From: Staphylococcus roterodami
GTDB taxonomy: Bacteria; Bacillota; Bacilli; Staphylococcales; Staphylococcaceae
Reading direction: 5' to 3'
NCBI GenBank assembly: GCA_022493055.1
Contig: CP092781.1
Span: 1,550,001 to 1,614,000, forward strand
DNA length: 64,000 nt
Positions 8,696 through 20,074 of this stretch are shown here, in pieces. How positions within the stretch are numbered: position 1 is the first letter of the stretch; each line of letters begins with the position of its first letter. The notes under the pieces were generated by a model. It was given only the letters and a program-made list of their open reading frames with translations, was not told the DNA's origin and made no database searches. Position numbers and translations under genes: made by a program.

Positions 8696-9295
8696 TTATT
8701 TTGCAGCATTGTATAATTCGTCAACTTTTTCCCAGTTAACAACATTCCAAAATGCGCCAATATAATCAGGACGTTTGTTTTGATATTTTAGGTAATAAGC
8801 GTGTTCCCATACGTCTAAACCTAAAATTGGTGTTTTTCCTTCTGTTAATGGGTTATCTTGGTTTGGTGTAGTAACGATTTCTAACTGGCCATTGTTAACT
8901 ACTAACCAAGCCCAACCTGAACCAAAGCGTGCAGCTGCTTTGTCAGCAAATTCTTTTTTGAATTCATCTAAAGAACCCCATTGTTCTTTAATTTTTTCTA
9001 CTACAGTACCTTTTTCTTCTGAGTTTGGTGATAGTAATTCCCAGAATAATGAATGGTTTAGATGTCCACCACCGTTGTTACGTACAGCTGTTTGAATATT
9101 AGCTGGTACACTGTCTAAATTAGCAACGATTTCTTCGATAGATTTAGATTCTAAATCTGTACCTTCGACTGCTGCATTTAATTTCGTAACATAAGTGTTG
9201 TGATGTCTGTCATGGTGAATTTCCATAGTTTCTTTGTCAAAATGTGGTTCTAATGCATCAAATGCGTATGGTAATTTTGGTAATTCAAAAGCCAT
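8696..9295 (-). CDS. sodA: Superoxide dismutase, Mn type
   Basis: Cytoplasmic superoxide dismutase (superoxide to oxygen and peroxide). The 199 residues carry the metal ligands His27, His81, Asp161 and His165 (DVWEHAYY). Gly159-Leu160 just before the ligand Asp is the pair reported for the manganese-dependent S. aureus SodA; the cambialistic paralogue SodM has different residues there. AGGAGGATGATT lies upstream of the ATG, and the gene ends in a GC-rich hairpin. Beside the zinc operon but with its own terminator. The C-terminus (YNAAK) and residue 110 differ slightly from my memory of S. aureus SodA. Confidence 0.97.
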   Translation of the reverse strand: MAFELPKLPYAFDALEPHFDKETMEIHHDRHHNTYVTKLNAAVEGTDLESKSIEEIVANLDSVPANIQTAVRNNGGGHLNHSLFWELLSPNSEEKGTVVEKIKEQWGSLDEFKKEFADKAAARFGSGWAWLVVNNGQLEIVTTPNQDNPLTEGKTPILGLDVWEHAYYLKYQNKRPDYIGAFWNVVNWEKVDELYNAAK

Positions 9296-9520
9296 AAATA
9301 ATCATCCTCCTAAAATGTCTGTAAGTAAATAATAACAAGCAGAACGTGCTTCAACAAAGAATTTGCTTAAATTTGCCCACTTGTTATTTTGTCTACTTAT
9401 TTAATATAACTCAAAACAAAAATAATTAAACATTTTACTTCAAAAAAGTTAACATAATTACCATAAATCATACGAACGGAGTATGATTTTAAAACTTCTA
9501 TACATTTTCCAATAAAAATA

Positions 9521-9572
9521 AAAAATGAGATTTATGCATTTATCTGACCAAATGTACATAAATCTCATTTTT
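9521..9572 (-). terminator. Terminator after zur
   Basis: Perfect 16-bp stem formed by 9521-9536 and 9557-9572 with A/T runs at its base, directly after the zur stop at 9577. Symmetric, so it could also act on plus-strand RNA. Confidence 0.85.
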
Positions 9573-9576
9573 AATA

Positions 9577-9987
9577 TTAATCTTGGCAAGTTTCACATAT
9601 ACCATAAACTTCAAGTTTATGTTTGTGAATATTAACACCTGGAAGTGATAATTTTATTTGATCAATTGGACAATAATCTATCACTTTTGTATCTCCACAT
9701 TTTTCGCAAATAAAATGATGATGATGATGTTTTGTACATGCAATTCTAAATTTCATTTCACCATCAAGTTCTGTGCTTTCGATTATCCCTAAATCTTTAA
9801 ACAAATGTAGATTTCTGTAAATCGTATCAAATGAAATACCTGGATAATTTTCATCCATAACTTGTTGTATATACTTAGCATTAATATATTTATCTTCTTC
9901 AACGAAAATATCTAACATATCTTTACGTTTGTCTGTATATTTCAAACCGTTCTCTTTTAATATTTTAATAGCATCATTTGTATTCAT
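9577..9987 (-). CDS. zur: Zur, zinc-responsive Fur-family repressor
   Basis: Zinc-sensing repressor of zinc uptake. The 136 residues comprise a winged helix (about 1-80, with [13 protein letters not shown] as recognition region) and a C-terminal dimerisation domain with two CxxC pairs (Cys94/97 and Cys131/134), the structural zinc site of Fur proteins. A run of five histidines (87-91) precedes the first pair and contributes to the regulatory site. It overlaps the permease gene by 14 bases. In S. aureus mreA-mreB-zur is autoregulated by zinc; a candidate operator lies at 11691-11708. Confidence 0.95.
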   Translation of the reverse strand: MNTNDAIKILKENGLKYTDKRKDMLDIFVEEDKYINAKYIQQVMDENYPGISFDTIYRNLHLFKDLGIIESTELDGEMKFRIACTKHHHHHFICEKCGDTKVIDYCPIDQIKLSLPGVNIHKHKLEVYGICETCQD

Positions 9988-10846
9988 TGATATTAGCCCC
10001 CTTTTTAAACTTCATTCGCATTTTCTGATAAGCCATTGTAATCATGAGTATAATAACAAGTAATACTACAATTACACCACCTGGAGAAATATCCATATAA
10101 AACGCTAGAACTAAACCTAAAATAACTGATAATTCTCCTAAAAAAACACTCAGTAATATCAACTGTTTAAAACTTTTAGTTAATCGCATACTTATAGCAA
10201 TTGGCAATGTGATTAGCGCACTAACTAATAATATCCCTACTACACGCATTGAAGCTGAAATAACCATTGCTACAATAACAATAAATAAAAATTGAATCCA
10301 TTTTGGAATACCGATGACTTTACTATACTCTTCATCAAATGACAATATGAATAATTCTTTATAAAACAATGTAATAAATAACACAACTATCACTGCAATA
10401 ATAATAATCGTAGTTAAATCACTTATGTTTACTGCACTAATGGAACCAAATAGCAAACCTACGATTTCTTGATTAAACCCATCAGCTAATGATATAAAAA
10501 TCGCACTTAAAGCAATACCTGCACTCATTATAATGGGAATTGCTATTTCTTGATATGCAGTGTAAGACGTTCTTAATTTTTCAATTAATAATGCACCAAC
10601 GATTGCAAATAATATTCCAAACCACATTGGATTAATAAAAACAAGTGTCGGCATTACAGTTAATATAAACATACCAAATGAAATACCACCTAATGTTACA
10701 TGACTTAATGCATCAGCAATAAGTGAAAGTCGTCTTACAACAATAAAAGCACCAATTAAAGGCGCAATAAAACCTATTAAGATACCACTTATTAAAGAGT
10801 ACCTCATAAAATCAAAATTTAGTAATGCATCTATCAATTTTGACAC
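9974..10846 (-). CDS. mreB: Zinc ABC transporter permease (ZnuB/MreB type)
   Basis: Inner-membrane permease of an ABC-3 family metal importer; the substrate is probably zinc from the linkage to zur. The 290 residues are almost wholly hydrophobic, with about eight helices, and contain the family segments [17 protein letters not shown] (38-54) and [20 protein letters not shown]. The name follows the S. aureus mreA-mreB-zur literature and is unrelated to the actin-like MreB. No substrate-binding lipoprotein gene is in this operon, so the binding protein must be encoded elsewhere. Confidence 0.92.
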   Translation of the reverse strand: MSKLIDALLNFDFMRYSLISGILIGFIAPLIGAFIVVRRLSLIADALSHVTLGGISFGMFILTVMPTLVFINPMWFGILFAIVGALLIEKLRTSYTAYQEIAIPIIMSAGIALSAIFISLADGFNQEIVGLLFGSISAVNISDLTTIIIIAVIVVLFITLFYKELFILSFDEEYSKVIGIPKWIQFLFIVIVAMVISASMRVVGILLVSALITLPIAISMRLTKSFKQLILLSVFLGELSVILGLVLAFYMDISPGGVIVVLLVIILMITMAYQKMRMKFKKGANINEYK

Positions 10847-10877
10847 GCCTTTCCATTTTATTTATAAACATACTTTA

Positions 10878-11645
10878 TTAATTACAACATTCTCGATTAT
10901 GTTGATGATCGACAAAACGTACAGGATGTCCATAAATTTTTGAAATTTCTACTTCATCAAGTGATTTAAATTCATCTGTTGTTCCATGAAAATGTAAATG
11001 CTTGTTTAAACATGCAACTTCTGTTGCTGTATCTGCTACCACTCCAATATCATGTGTAACTAATATAATAGTAATTCCTTCTTGTTTTAATTGATCCAAA
11101 GTTTTATAAAATTCATTTACATGTTTTGCATCAATACCATTTGTTGGTTCATCTAGAACAAGTACTGCAGGCTCAGAAATTAATGCACGTGCAATCATTA
11201 CACGTTGTTGTTGTCCCCCAGATAATTCTGCTATGTTTTTGTGAATCAAATCAGCTATATTCAGTCTTTCAAGCACTTTTATAACTTTTTCATTATCATC
11301 ATTATTAAATGTTTGAAATAGTCGTTTTGTTTTAGTTAAACCACTTAACACAACTTCTTTAACACTTGCTGGAAAACCAGAATTAAATGCATTTGCTTTT
11401 TGTGATACATAACTCAATTTAATAGAAGTCTTTGTATTTTTAAAATTTTCACCCTCTACAAATATTTCGCCACTTTGTAAAGGTAGTAAACCTAATATCA
11501 ATTTAAGTAAGGTTGATTTCCCAGCACCATTAGGTCCGACAATTGCTAAAAATTCACCTTTATTTATTTTGATGTTAATATTTTCTAACACCTTTTTATG
11601 ATCATAATTATAATCGACATTTTTCAATTCAAAAACTGGTGTCAT
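10878..11645 (-). CDS. mreA: Zinc ABC transporter ATP-binding protein (ZnuC/MreA type)
   Basis: ATPase subunit of the zinc importer. It shows Walker A GPNGAGKST (about residues 37-45), the signature LSGGQQQRV, Walker B VLVLDEP and the switch His in LVTHD. The frame could begin at an ATG at 11663, but AGGTGAG sits six bases before the ATG at 11645 and nothing comparable fits the upstream one, so 255 residues is preferred. First gene of the operon; the permease follows after about 30 bases. The palindrome at 11691-11708 lies in its leader or promoter. Confidence 0.93.
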   Translation of the reverse strand: MTPVFELKNVDYNYDHKKVLENINIKINKGEFLAIVGPNGAGKSTLLKLILGLLPLQSGEIFVEGENFKNTKTSIKLSYVSQKANAFNSGFPASVKEVVLSGLTKTKRLFQTFNNDDNEKVIKVLERLNIADLIHKNIAELSGGQQQRVMIARALISEPAVLVLDEPTNGIDAKHVNEFYKTLDQLKQEGITIILVTHDIGVVADTATEVACLNKHLHFHGTTDEFKSLDEVEISKIYGHPVRFVDHQHNRECCN

Positions 11646-11690
11646 CGTATTCTCACCTCGCATTCAACTATACAACTCCTAGTAACATAT

Positions 11691-11708
11691 GTAAACAGTA
11701 ATGTTTAC
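11691..11708. promoter_or_regulatory. Palindromic operator candidate of the mreA-mreB-zur operon
   Basis: GTAAACA-GTAA-TGTTTAC is a perfect 7-4-7 inverted repeat about 45 bases before the mreA start, next to a TATAAA-like -10 (about 11718-11723). Its position suits autorepression by Zur, but the arms are only partly like the B. subtilis Zur box (TCGTAAT/ATTACGA), so the assignment is inference. Confidence 0.5.
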
Positions 11709-11736
11709 GACTGGTATTTATACATAATAAAGAGAC

Positions 11737-11781
11737 ATGCCCCTTTCAAGTTATAGTTTACAATCCACTTGAAAGGAGCAT
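11737..11781 (-). terminator. nfo terminator
   Basis: Arms 11737-11751 and 11767-11781 form a 15-bp stem with one mismatch and a 15-base loop, beginning seven bases after the nfo stop. The following minus-strand sequence (GTCTCTTTATT) is only moderately T-rich. Confidence 0.7.
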
Positions 11782-11788
11782 TATCAAT

Positions 11789-12679
11789 TTATTGTTCCAT
11801 TACTTTATTTTTAAGTTCTGGATCAAATTGTTGTTGTTTTAACATTTCAATTTCTAATTTATAAGGTGGTTTTTTATTTTTCTTATCTTCACCAACATAA
11901 GGTGTTTCTAAGATTTTTGGTATATCTTTAAAACTATTGTGATGGACGATATAATTTAACGCATCAAAACCAATATATCCGAAACCAATATTTTCATGTC
12001 GGTCTTTTTGAGCACCACGCTCATTTTTAGAATCATTTACATGTACAACTTTAATTCTATCAACGCCAATGATTTTATCAAATTCGTTTAATACACCATC
12101 AAAATCTTCTTTGATATTATATCCAGCATCATGAGTATGACATGTATCAAAACATACTGATAATCGTTCGTTGTTATGAACACCATCAATGATTCGTGCT
12201 AATTCTTCAAATGAACGGCCTATCTCTGTACCTTTACCCGCCATTGTTTCAAGTGCGATGCGAACATTATTGTCATTAGTTAATACTTCATTTAATCCTT
12301 CGATGATTTTGTTAATTCCAGCATCTACGCCAGCACCAACGTGTGCACCTGGATGCAACACAATATCTTTTGCACCTATTGCTTGTGTTCTTTCAATTTC
12401 TTGTTGCAAGAAATCCACACCAAGATTAAATGTTTCTGGTTTAGTTGTATTTGCAATATTAATGATGTAAGGTGCATGAACAACAATATTAGACAAGCCA
12501 TATTTTTCCATTACTTCATGACCTTTAGTAATATTTAAATCTTCAATACTTTTACGGCGCGTATTTTGTGGCGCACCTGTATATATCATAAATGTTGTTT
12601 CCCCATAATCATGCGCTTCTAATGCAGAACCTTCTAACATCTTTTTACCACTCATTGAAACATGTGATCCTAATAACAT
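11789..12679 (-). CDS. nfo: Endonuclease IV (AP endonuclease)
   Basis: Cuts 5' to abasic sites in base-excision repair. The 296 residues form a xylose-isomerase-like TIM barrel with three-zinc ligands spread through [44 protein letters not shown] and DRHENIGFG. The frame opens at a GTG (12688), but AGGTG six bases before the ATG at 12679 identifies the true start. The start lies directly behind cshB and the two are probably co-transcribed. Length is typical for Gram-positive Nfo. Confidence 0.95.
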   Translation of the reverse strand: MLLGSHVSMSGKKMLEGSALEAHDYGETTFMIYTGAPQNTRRKSIEDLNITKGHEVMEKYGLSNIVVHAPYIINIANTTKPETFNLGVDFLQQEIERTQAIGAKDIVLHPGAHVGAGVDAGINKIIEGLNEVLTNDNNVRIALETMAGKGTEIGRSFEELARIIDGVHNNERLSVCFDTCHTHDAGYNIKEDFDGVLNEFDKIIGVDRIKVVHVNDSKNERGAQKDRHENIGFGYIGFDALNYIVHHNSFKDIPKILETPYVGEDKKNKKPPYKLEIEMLKQQQFDPELKNKVMEQ

Positions 12680-12688
12680 TAAATACAC

Positions 12689-14035
12689 CTAACCTTTTTT
12701 GTTTTGTTTACGCTTTTGTCTACTCTGTTGTTTACTAAATTGTTTACGTTCTTGACGTTTCATTTTTTCAACTTCTTGTTTAAATTTCTTTTTATATCCA
12801 GGTTTAACTTTGTTTTTAATTTTACTTCTTACTTTATTTTTCACTTGATTTGTTAAATGATCATCTTTGCGCATTCTAGCCTGACGCTGGTTATGTGCTT
12901 TAATTTCTTTTAATTCACCGTCTTTAATATCAACAGTATTGAAAACAAAACCACGATCTTCAATTAATGAAATATTTGGCTCTTCGTCTGGACTATATAG
13001 CGTGATTGCTACACCTTTATAGTTACCACGACCCGTTCTACCAACTCTATGCGTGAAGAAATCAATATCATTTGGCACGTCGAAATTAATTACATGACTA
13101 ACACCTTCAATATCAATACCTCTTGATGCTAAATCACTCGCAATTACATATTGAAATTCTAAATTACGAATACGTTTCATTTGCTGTTTACGCTCACGAG
13201 GTGTTAAACCACCGTGAATCATTCCAACTTTAATACCTGCTTCATTTAAAGAACGCGCTAAATCATTAGCATTATCTCTACTATTACAGAAAATAATACA
13301 TAAGTATGGATTTAATATATCTATTAAATTTAAAGTTTTTTCAACTTTTGCAGCACCCTTTGTTGGGATTAAAAAGAATTCAATGTTCTTTTTATTTTGC
13401 TTATTACTGTCAACAGCTACAAATTCTGGATGACTTAAATATTTATTTAAAAATGGTTGTAATTGTTGTGGAATTGTCGCACTAAATACTGCAATATTCG
13501 CCTTATCTTCAAGTCTTGCAGCAATATAGTCTACATCTTCTATTAATCCTAAGTCGATCATAAGATCAGCTTCATCAATAACTAAATAGGATGCTAAGTG
13601 AACATGTAAATGCCCAGTTTTTGCTAAGTCATTAATTCTTGTTGGTGTACCAATAATTAATTGTGGTTGTGTGCTACAACGTTGTTTATCTTTTTCAATG
13701 TCTGTGCCACCAATGAATAATTTTACTGAAACACCACTTTTAAATTGGCTTAAATGATTCGCAGCGTCGTATAATTGTTGTGCAAGTTCTCTTGTTGGTG
13801 CAACTACTATTGCTTGTGGTTCTTTAATTTCGCTATCAATTAACTGCATTAATGGTAATAAAAATGCATGAGATTTCCCTGTACCTGTTTGAGATTGACC
13901 AATTAAATTAGTTCTCTTTAATATTCTTGGAATAATTCGATTCTGAATTTCAGTTGGCTTTTCAAAATTAAGGTCTTTCACAGCGTCAATTAAACTAGAT
14001 TCTAGATTAAATTGTTCGAATGGATGTTTTGCCAT
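12689..14035 (-). CDS. cshB: DEAD-box RNA helicase CshB
   Basis: ATP-dependent RNA helicase for ribosome assembly and RNA turnover, especially in the cold. The 448 residues have the Q motif (FEQFNLESSLIDAV), motif I GQSQTGTGKS (about 48-57), DEAD in VIDEADLMID, SAT in FSATIP and motif VI HRVGRTGR, followed by a strongly basic tail (about 385-448) that probably binds RNA. SD AAGGAGG precedes the ATG. It has its own promoter (14067-14095) and shares a transcript with nfo. Confidence 0.95.
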   Translation of the reverse strand: MAKHPFEQFNLESSLIDAVKDLNFEKPTEIQNRIIPRILKRTNLIGQSQTGTGKSHAFLLPLMQLIDSEIKEPQAIVVAPTRELAQQLYDAANHLSQFKSGVSVKLFIGGTDIEKDKQRCSTQPQLIIGTPTRINDLAKTGHLHVHLASYLVIDEADLMIDLGLIEDVDYIAARLEDKANIAVFSATIPQQLQPFLNKYLSHPEFVAVDSNKQNKKNIEFFLIPTKGAAKVEKTLNLIDILNPYLCIIFCNSRDNANDLARSLNEAGIKVGMIHGGLTPRERKQQMKRIRNLEFQYVIASDLASRGIDIEGVSHVINFDVPNDIDFFTHRVGRTGRGNYKGVAITLYSPDEEPNISLIEDRGFVFNTVDIKDGELKEIKAHNQRQARMRKDDHLTNQVKNKVRSKIKNKVKPGYKKKFKQEVEKMKRQERKQFSKQQSRQKRKQNKKG

Positions 14036-14066
14036 GATTTGGCCTCCTTATATGTTCATCTTTACT

Positions 14067-14095
14067 ATTATAAAGTATAAATGTGCTATTTTAAA
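14067..14095 (-). promoter_or_regulatory. SigA promoter of cshB-nfo
   Basis: Minus strand TTTAAA (14090-14095), 17-base spacer, TATAAT (14067-14072), about 30 bases before the cshB start. Confidence 0.6.
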
Positions 14096-14105
14096 TAAAA
14101 ATATT

Positions 14106-14145
14106 AAAACCTCGAAATTTCAAAATTTAGAAATTCCGAGATTTT
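14106..14145 (-). terminator. Terminator of the trmK-yqfO unit
   Basis: Arms 14106-14121 and 14130-14145 pair over 16 bp in minus-strand RNA (two G-U pairs) with an 8-base loop, four bases after the yqfO stop, and end in a T run. Confidence 0.85.
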
Positions 14146-14148
14146 AGC

Positions 14149-15249
14149 TTAAATATATTGAAATGGATCTGTATTAATTGTAGATGCTTCAACGTTTATA
14201 TCTAGATTATTACCAGTTAGCCATTTGAGAAGTAATGCTTTTAAACCTTCCTTCATAACATACTCACTATAATGATTAATATCTAATAAGTTGACTCCTT
14301 GAATCTTCGCATCTAACGCATCATGATGTTTAATATCACCTGTGACAAAAATATCCGCTCCTTGTTGAACTGCTTGATATTCATACCCTATACCAGACCC
14401 ACCAACAATTGCAATACGTTTAATTTTTTGATTAGGCAACCCTACAAAGCGCACGCTCGGAATGTTTAATTTCAACTTAACTTCAGCAGCAAAATTTGCA
14501 ATAGTCATTTCATTTTCTAATTCAGCAATAACTCCTAATCCAAATTGTGATGATTGTGTCATTTCAATAAAATCATAAACCGGTGTTTCGTATGGATGAT
14601 GTTGCTTTATCAATTTTTCAGTCAGTAGTTTTTGATTTGCTGATATCATGAATTCAACTTTAATTTCATCTACATATTCAATATTGTTGATTTCACCTAT
14701 TGTTGGATTTGCTTCGCCAACAGGTTTAAATTGACCTTGTCCTTCACTTTCGAAAAAACAGTACTCATAATTTCCTTCTTGAGCTAAACCATTTTCACTT
14801 AATTTATCTTTAAAGTTTCGTACATTTTCCTTAGGAATATACGTTTGAACTTTATAATAGTTTTCTGATTGGTTATTAATCACAGAAATATGTTTTAAGC
14901 CAATTGCTTTTGCTAACATAACATTGACACCGTTTGGATTAACATCCAAGTTCGTGTGCATTGCAATTAGATTAATATCATGTTGGATTAATTTTCGAAT
15001 GATTAAACCATATCCTTCAGCTTTTAACGTTGTTACGCCCTTAAATATTAATGGATGATGACTAATAATCGTATTATGACCCTTATCTATTGCTTCATTT
15101 ACAACTTCTAACGTACAGTCTAGCGCAGTTAAAATACCTGAAACTTCAGCGTCACTATCCCCAATTAACAATCCAACATTGTCCCAAGATTCAGCAGTTG
15201 CAAATGGAACATGCTTATCTAATAATGTCATTAAATCAGCTATTTTCAT
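14149..15249 (-). CDS. Nif3-like dinuclear metal centre protein (YqfO)
   Basis: Nif3/YqfO family protein; hexameric with a dinuclear metal centre, function unresolved (GTP cyclohydrolase type 1-like name in databases). The 366 residues consist of a Nif3 N-part (metal motifs ISHHPLIF and AMHTNLDV), an inserted PII-like/YqfO domain (about 125-235) as in Bacillus and Staphylococcus proteins, and a C-part with VTGDIKHHDALDA and NHYSE. It follows trmK, separated by two bases, so the two are translated together. Confidence 0.9.
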   Translation of the reverse strand: MKIADLMTLLDKHVPFATAESWDNVGLLIGDSDAEVSGILTALDCTLEVVNEAIDKGHNTIISHHPLIFKGVTTLKAEGYGLIIRKLIQHDINLIAMHTNLDVNPNGVNVMLAKAIGLKHISVINNQSENYYKVQTYIPKENVRNFKDKLSENGLAQEGNYEYCFFESEGQGQFKPVGEANPTIGEINNIEYVDEIKVEFMISANQKLLTEKLIKQHHPYETPVYDFIEMTQSSQFGLGVIAELENEMTIANFAAEVKLKLNIPSVRFVGLPNQKIKRIAIVGGSGIGYEYQAVQQGADIFVTGDIKHHDALDAKIQGVNLLDINHYSEYVMKEGLKALLLKWLTGNNLDINVEASTINTDPFQYI

Positions 15250-15251
15250 TA

Positions 15252-15929
15252 CTATAACACCCTTTCAATTACAGCAATTTCTTCAGTAATTTGAGCTAAA
15301 CGTGCATGATGTTGCTCTTTATTTAACTTTGATTTAATTTGATATAATGCCTCTAACTCTCTTTGCCATTTTTTTATAAAAAACTCATTCTTTTCAACTA
15401 GTAACTTAGGTCCAAATTTTAATTCATTAGTTGATAATTCTGTTAGTTGTTCATTATATTCAGCTACAACAATTTCATAAATATGCCCTTTTTCTTCCAT
15501 AATTATTTCATCTATTATTTCATATTTCAATTGTTGTAATGTATTTCGTAAATTTTCAGTTTGAATATTACTTTGTAAAATCAATCTTGGATGTTGACTT
15601 AATTTTTGTTGACCTTCCGTTAATATTTTAGCAATTAACGGGCCACCCATTCCACAAATTGTAATATTATCAACTTTATCTTCAAAGTGAATGACACTTA
15701 GTCCATCACCTAAGCGAACATCGATTTTATCAGCTAGTTGATTTGCAGCTACATTTTTAACTGCTGCTTGAAAAGGCCCTTTGATTACTTCTCCAGCAAC
15801 ACCACTTTCACACAAATGATTTTGAATTGCAAAAATCGGTAAATATGCATGATCAGAACCTATATCAACAATTGTACCTTGTCTTAAAAATTTACTTACT
15901 GTCGTCAATCGGTCATTTAACGAAATCAT
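15252..15929 (-). CDS. trmK: tRNA (adenine(22)-N1)-methyltransferase TrmK
   Basis: SAM-dependent enzyme making m1A22 in tRNA. The 225 residues contain the Rossmann motif IVDIGSDHAYLPI near the N-terminus and the catalytic CGMGG (about 92-96, ITICGMGGPLI), with a C-terminal coiled coil (about 165-225). An upstream TTG (15971) is in frame but lies inside the sigA terminator stem; AAGGAG six bases before the ATG at 15929 fixes the start. Sits between sigA and yqfO as in Bacillus. Confidence 0.93.
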   Translation of the reverse strand: MISLNDRLTTVSKFLRQGTIVDIGSDHAYLPIFAIQNHLCESGVAGEVIKGPFQAAVKNVAANQLADKIDVRLGDGLSVIHFEDKVDNITICGMGGPLIAKILTEGQQKLSQHPRLILQSNIQTENLRNTLQQLKYEIIDEIIMEEKGHIYEIVVAEYNEQLTELSTNELKFGPKLLVEKNEFFIKKWQRELEALYQIKSKLNKEQHHARLAQITEEIAVIERVL

Positions 15930-15945
15930 TGTAATCTCCTTTATG

Positions 15946-15984
15946 TAAAAATGAGGTTGAACATTATTCAATGTACCAACCTCA
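15946..15984 (-). terminator. sigA terminator
   Basis: TGAGGTTG (15952-15959) and CAACCTCA (15977-15984) form an 8-bp stem followed on the minus strand by a T run (15946-15951). It lies downstream of sigA and immediately upstream of the trmK RBS. Confidence 0.75.
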
Positions 15985-16057
15985 CTTATGATAAATATTA
16001 ATTAAAGTTTTTAAGCACTAATTCATGTCCTAGTATCAAATATCAAATTGATTTAAA

Positions 16058-17206
<1,149 letters not shown>

Positions 17207-17287
17207 TCAATATTGCTATTTTAAACCAAATTCTTAATTAATTCATCCATATTTTTAATTTTATTTTACAATTTGGAACTTATCCTT

Positions 17288-17316
17288 ATAATAATTTTTC
17301 AATTTTGTTGTTTCAA
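17288..17316 (-). promoter_or_regulatory. Internal SigA promoter of sigA
   Basis: Minus strand TTGAAA (17311-17316), 17-base spacer, TATTAT (17288-17293), in the dnaG-sigA gap about 120 bases before the sigA start. The rest of this gap is AT-rich without other clear signals. Confidence 0.6.
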
Positions 17317-17385
17317 TAAGGTAACTATTATTTACCCTTATACATTTTGACATAATCATGTTTCATCTTACCAACTTAAAATACA

Positions 17386-19185
17386 TTACATTCGCTCTTT
17401 ATTTTTAGCAACTATTTGTTGCAAGTAATATTTTTGTAGTTCAATATCACCTATTCTAGTTGCTTCCCTTAATTTATGATTTAGTGACTCAACCGTCTCT
17501 TGACCATTTTCATTTATGACATTGACGTAATCATCAATTTCATGTTCATATGGTTCATCATTTAAACTATATTGTTCCAAGCTTATAAGTGTTTCCCTGA
17601 GCTCATTAGAATCCACATATTGTACTGCATCACTGATATTATATTGGTCATTTTCTGCATAAAAATCATGCAAAATATTAAATACGTATTTAAAGTGCTG
17701 ATTCGTAAAGTTGTCTTTTTCAACACTTTGATAATAATTTAAAAAAGTATCTTTATCGCGCATTAAATGTTTGAGAAATGCACGTTCTGCCTTTTCGTGA
17801 CGATTTAAATTATCAAATTGCGCTATACCAAGCGGCTCTGATTCTATATAACCACCATAATCATCTTCTGGAAAATAGTTTGCTGTTGATTGGTTAAATT
17901 GAATCTCGTTTGCTAATTGTTCAGGATTAATATTAAAATATGGTGCAACATCATTTAATGCTTTTTGTTGTAAAATTGAAGATTTCATAAGTGAAATATC
18001 GTGACTTATTTCTTTTAAATAACGTTCATATGAAAGGTCATTATGTGCAATTTCATCTTTCAATATTCCTACTTTATAATGTGCAAATGATTTTTTGTCA
18101 TTTTTAACAAAAGCGTTGAAAGCTTCGTCACCATATTTTCCAATATATTCGTCCGGATCCATTCCAGTAGGTAACTGAATTACAAAAACATTTAACCCTT
18201 GCTGTAACAAATGTTGTCCTGTTTTAAGAGTCGCTTCACTACCAGCAAAATCACCGTCAAACATTAATGTTATATTTGAAGTCAATTTACGTATAAATGT
18301 TATATGCTCATCTGACAACTGAGTCCCCATCGTCGCAACAACATTTTTCAAACCTGCTGTATCAGATTTTATAACATCCATAAACCCTTCTAATAAAACA
18401 ATTTCATCTATCTTACGTATAGTTTTACGTGCTTTATCTAAATTATATAGCAACTTTCTTTTCTGAAAAATAGGTGTTTCTGGACTATTTAAATACTTAG
18501 GCTCTTGTCCTGTATATGTTCTGCCTGAATATCCCACAATTCTTCCTTGTGCATTCTTCAAGGGGAACATTATTCGGTTTCTAAACCTATCATAATAACT
18601 AAAATTCTCTTCATTACGAGAAAGCAAACCTGCTTCATATGCCAATTCAATGTCATATCCCTTTTTTTGAAGGAAATCATGACAAAAATGTGAGCTATCA
18701 GGTGCAAAACCAATACCCCGCTCTTTTATGAGCGCATCAGTAAATCCTCGTTCTTGTAAATATGCTAAAGCTTGCTCGCCTTCTACTGTTTTCGTTAATG
18801 CGTAATAATAAAATTCTTGAATCAATTCATGCATTTCTATCATTTGTAAATCTTCAGAAGCAATTTGTATGTTGGAGTTAGTTTGAGTCGTCTCTATGTC
18901 AACTGATACGTTAACTCTATCCCCTAACTCTTTAACCGCTTCAACAAATGATATATCTTTTATTTCTTGAGTAAATTGAAAAACATTGCCACCTTTTTTA
19001 CAACCAAAGCAATGACATATTTGTTTATCTTCGGATACTGTAAATGAAGGCGTCTTTTCATCATGAAAAGGACACAAACCTATATAATTGCGTCCTCTCT
19101 TTTCTAATTTTACATATTCACTTACTAAGTCTAAAATGTCAGTTTTATCTTTTATTTCATTAATGATCGATTGATCTATTCGCAA
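17386..19185 (-). CDS. dnaG: DNA primase DnaG
   Basis: Makes RNA primers at the replication fork. The 599 residues have an N-terminal CHC2 zinc ribbon (Cys38, His41, Cys59, Cys62), the TOPRIM core with EGFMDVI and the acidic FDGDFAG motif, and a C-terminal DnaB-binding helical domain (about 445-599). The start codon is TTG, six bases after AGGTGA. A TATAAT (19217-19222) lies just upstream with a weak -35. Organised dnaG-sigA as usual. Confidence 0.96.
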   Translation of the reverse strand: MRIDQSIINEIKDKTDILDLVSEYVKLEKRGRNYIGLCPFHDEKTPSFTVSEDKQICHCFGCKKGGNVFQFTQEIKDISFVEAVKELGDRVNVSVDIETTQTNSNIQIASEDLQMIEMHELIQEFYYYALTKTVEGEQALAYLQERGFTDALIKERGIGFAPDSSHFCHDFLQKKGYDIELAYEAGLLSRNEENFSYYDRFRNRIMFPLKNAQGRIVGYSGRTYTGQEPKYLNSPETPIFQKRKLLYNLDKARKTIRKIDEIVLLEGFMDVIKSDTAGLKNVVATMGTQLSDEHITFIRKLTSNITLMFDGDFAGSEATLKTGQHLLQQGLNVFVIQLPTGMDPDEYIGKYGDEAFNAFVKNDKKSFAHYKVGILKDEIAHNDLSYERYLKEISHDISLMKSSILQQKALNDVAPYFNINPEQLANEIQFNQSTANYFPEDDYGGYIESEPLGIAQFDNLNRHEKAERAFLKHLMRDKDTFLNYYQSVEKDNFTNQHFKYVFNILHDFYAENDQYNISDAVQYVDSNELRETLISLEQYSLNDEPYEHEIDDYVNVINENGQETVESLNHKLREATRIGDIELQKYYLQQIVAKNKERM

Positions 19186-19216
19186 ATTGAATCACCTATT
19201 AAGCATTAGTTATACT

Positions 19217-19245
19217 ATTATACCTAATTTACGCAAAAAATGAAA
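19217..19245 (-). promoter_or_regulatory. Putative promoter of dnaG
   Basis: Perfect TATAAT at 19217-19222 on the minus strand; the best -35 at 17-base spacing is TTTCAT, which overlaps the very end of the yqfL gene. Supported mainly by the -10. Confidence 0.42.
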
Positions 19246-20064
19246 TCATTTCGATTTATTTTGTTCAATATAATGGATAATGTCGTTTGCTGTTTCTTCA
19301 ATTGCTTTTTGTGAAACGTCTATAACTGTGCATCCTATTTCGCTTACAATTTCTTCAAAGTAATCCAACTCTTCTTGTATACGTGCTTCAGTCGCATATC
19401 TAGCAGTGTCACCTAAACCTAATTGTTTTAAACGTTCTTTTCGAATTTTATTTAATTTTTCTTCACTAATTTTTAGAGCAATACACTTTTTCGGATCAAT
19501 ATCATACAGTCCATCGGGTGGTGTTACTTCCGGAACGATTGGAACGTTCATTACTTTGTAACTTTTATGTGCTAAATATTGAGATAACGGTGTCTTTGAC
19601 GTTCTCGAAATACCAAGTAATACAATATCTGCTTTTGGCAAACCTTTAGGATCTTTACCATCATCATATTTTACCGCAAATTCTATAGCGTCTATTTTCT
19701 TAAAGTATGCATCATCTAATCGATGAACAATACCAGGTTCATTATACGGTTCTTCCTCAACTGACTCTGATAATAAATCCATTAAGGGACCCATGATATC
19801 AACAGATTTCAATTGATATTCTGCCACTTTATCACTCATGTATTGTTTCATTTCTGGTTTGATAAGTGTGTATACTATAATGGCATTCGTATCTCTAGCA
19901 ACTTGAATCACTTCATCAACATCTTCAAATGATTCTATATATGGATACCTTAATAATTCATTTTTACATTGTTTAGGATTAAACTGTGAAATACCAGCTC
20001 TTGCGACTAATTCTGCTGTTTCTCCAATAGAATCAGAGGCTACTATAATTTTAATATTTTCCAA
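19246..20064 (-). CDS. PPDK regulatory protein family (kinase/pyrophosphorylase, YqfL)
   Basis: Bifunctional serine/threonine kinase and phosphorylase family (DUF299) that in other bacteria switches pyruvate-phosphate dikinase or PEP synthase on and off. The 272 residues have the conserved N-terminus [19 protein letters not shown] and the nucleotide-binding [11 protein letters not shown] (about 152-162). It lies 10 bases after ccpN, the same pairing as B. subtilis yqzB-yqfL, where it affects CcpN activity. Its target enzyme is not in this window, so a direct role with CcpN is the better inference. Confidence 0.88.
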   Translation of the reverse strand: MENIKIIVASDSIGETAELVARAGISQFNPKQCKNELLRYPYIESFEDVDEVIQVARDTNAIIVYTLIKPEMKQYMSDKVAEYQLKSVDIMGPLMDLLSESVEEEPYNEPGIVHRLDDAYFKKIDAIEFAVKYDDGKDPKGLPKADIVLLGISRTSKTPLSQYLAHKSYKVMNVPIVPEVTPPDGLYDIDPKKCIALKISEEKLNKIRKERLKQLGLGDTARYATEARIQEELDYFEEIVSEIGCTVIDVSQKAIEETANDIIHYIEQNKSK

Positions 20065-20074
20065 AATTCCTCAC

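Noticed and set aside
11691..11708. Catabolite-responsive (cre) site at the mreA promoter
   Set aside because: Arms resemble cre but the 4-base centre between GTAAACA and TGTTTAC does not fit the cre consensus.
15930..15971. TTG start of trmK at 15971
   Set aside because: It overlaps the sigA terminator hairpin; AAGGAG precedes the ATG at 15929.
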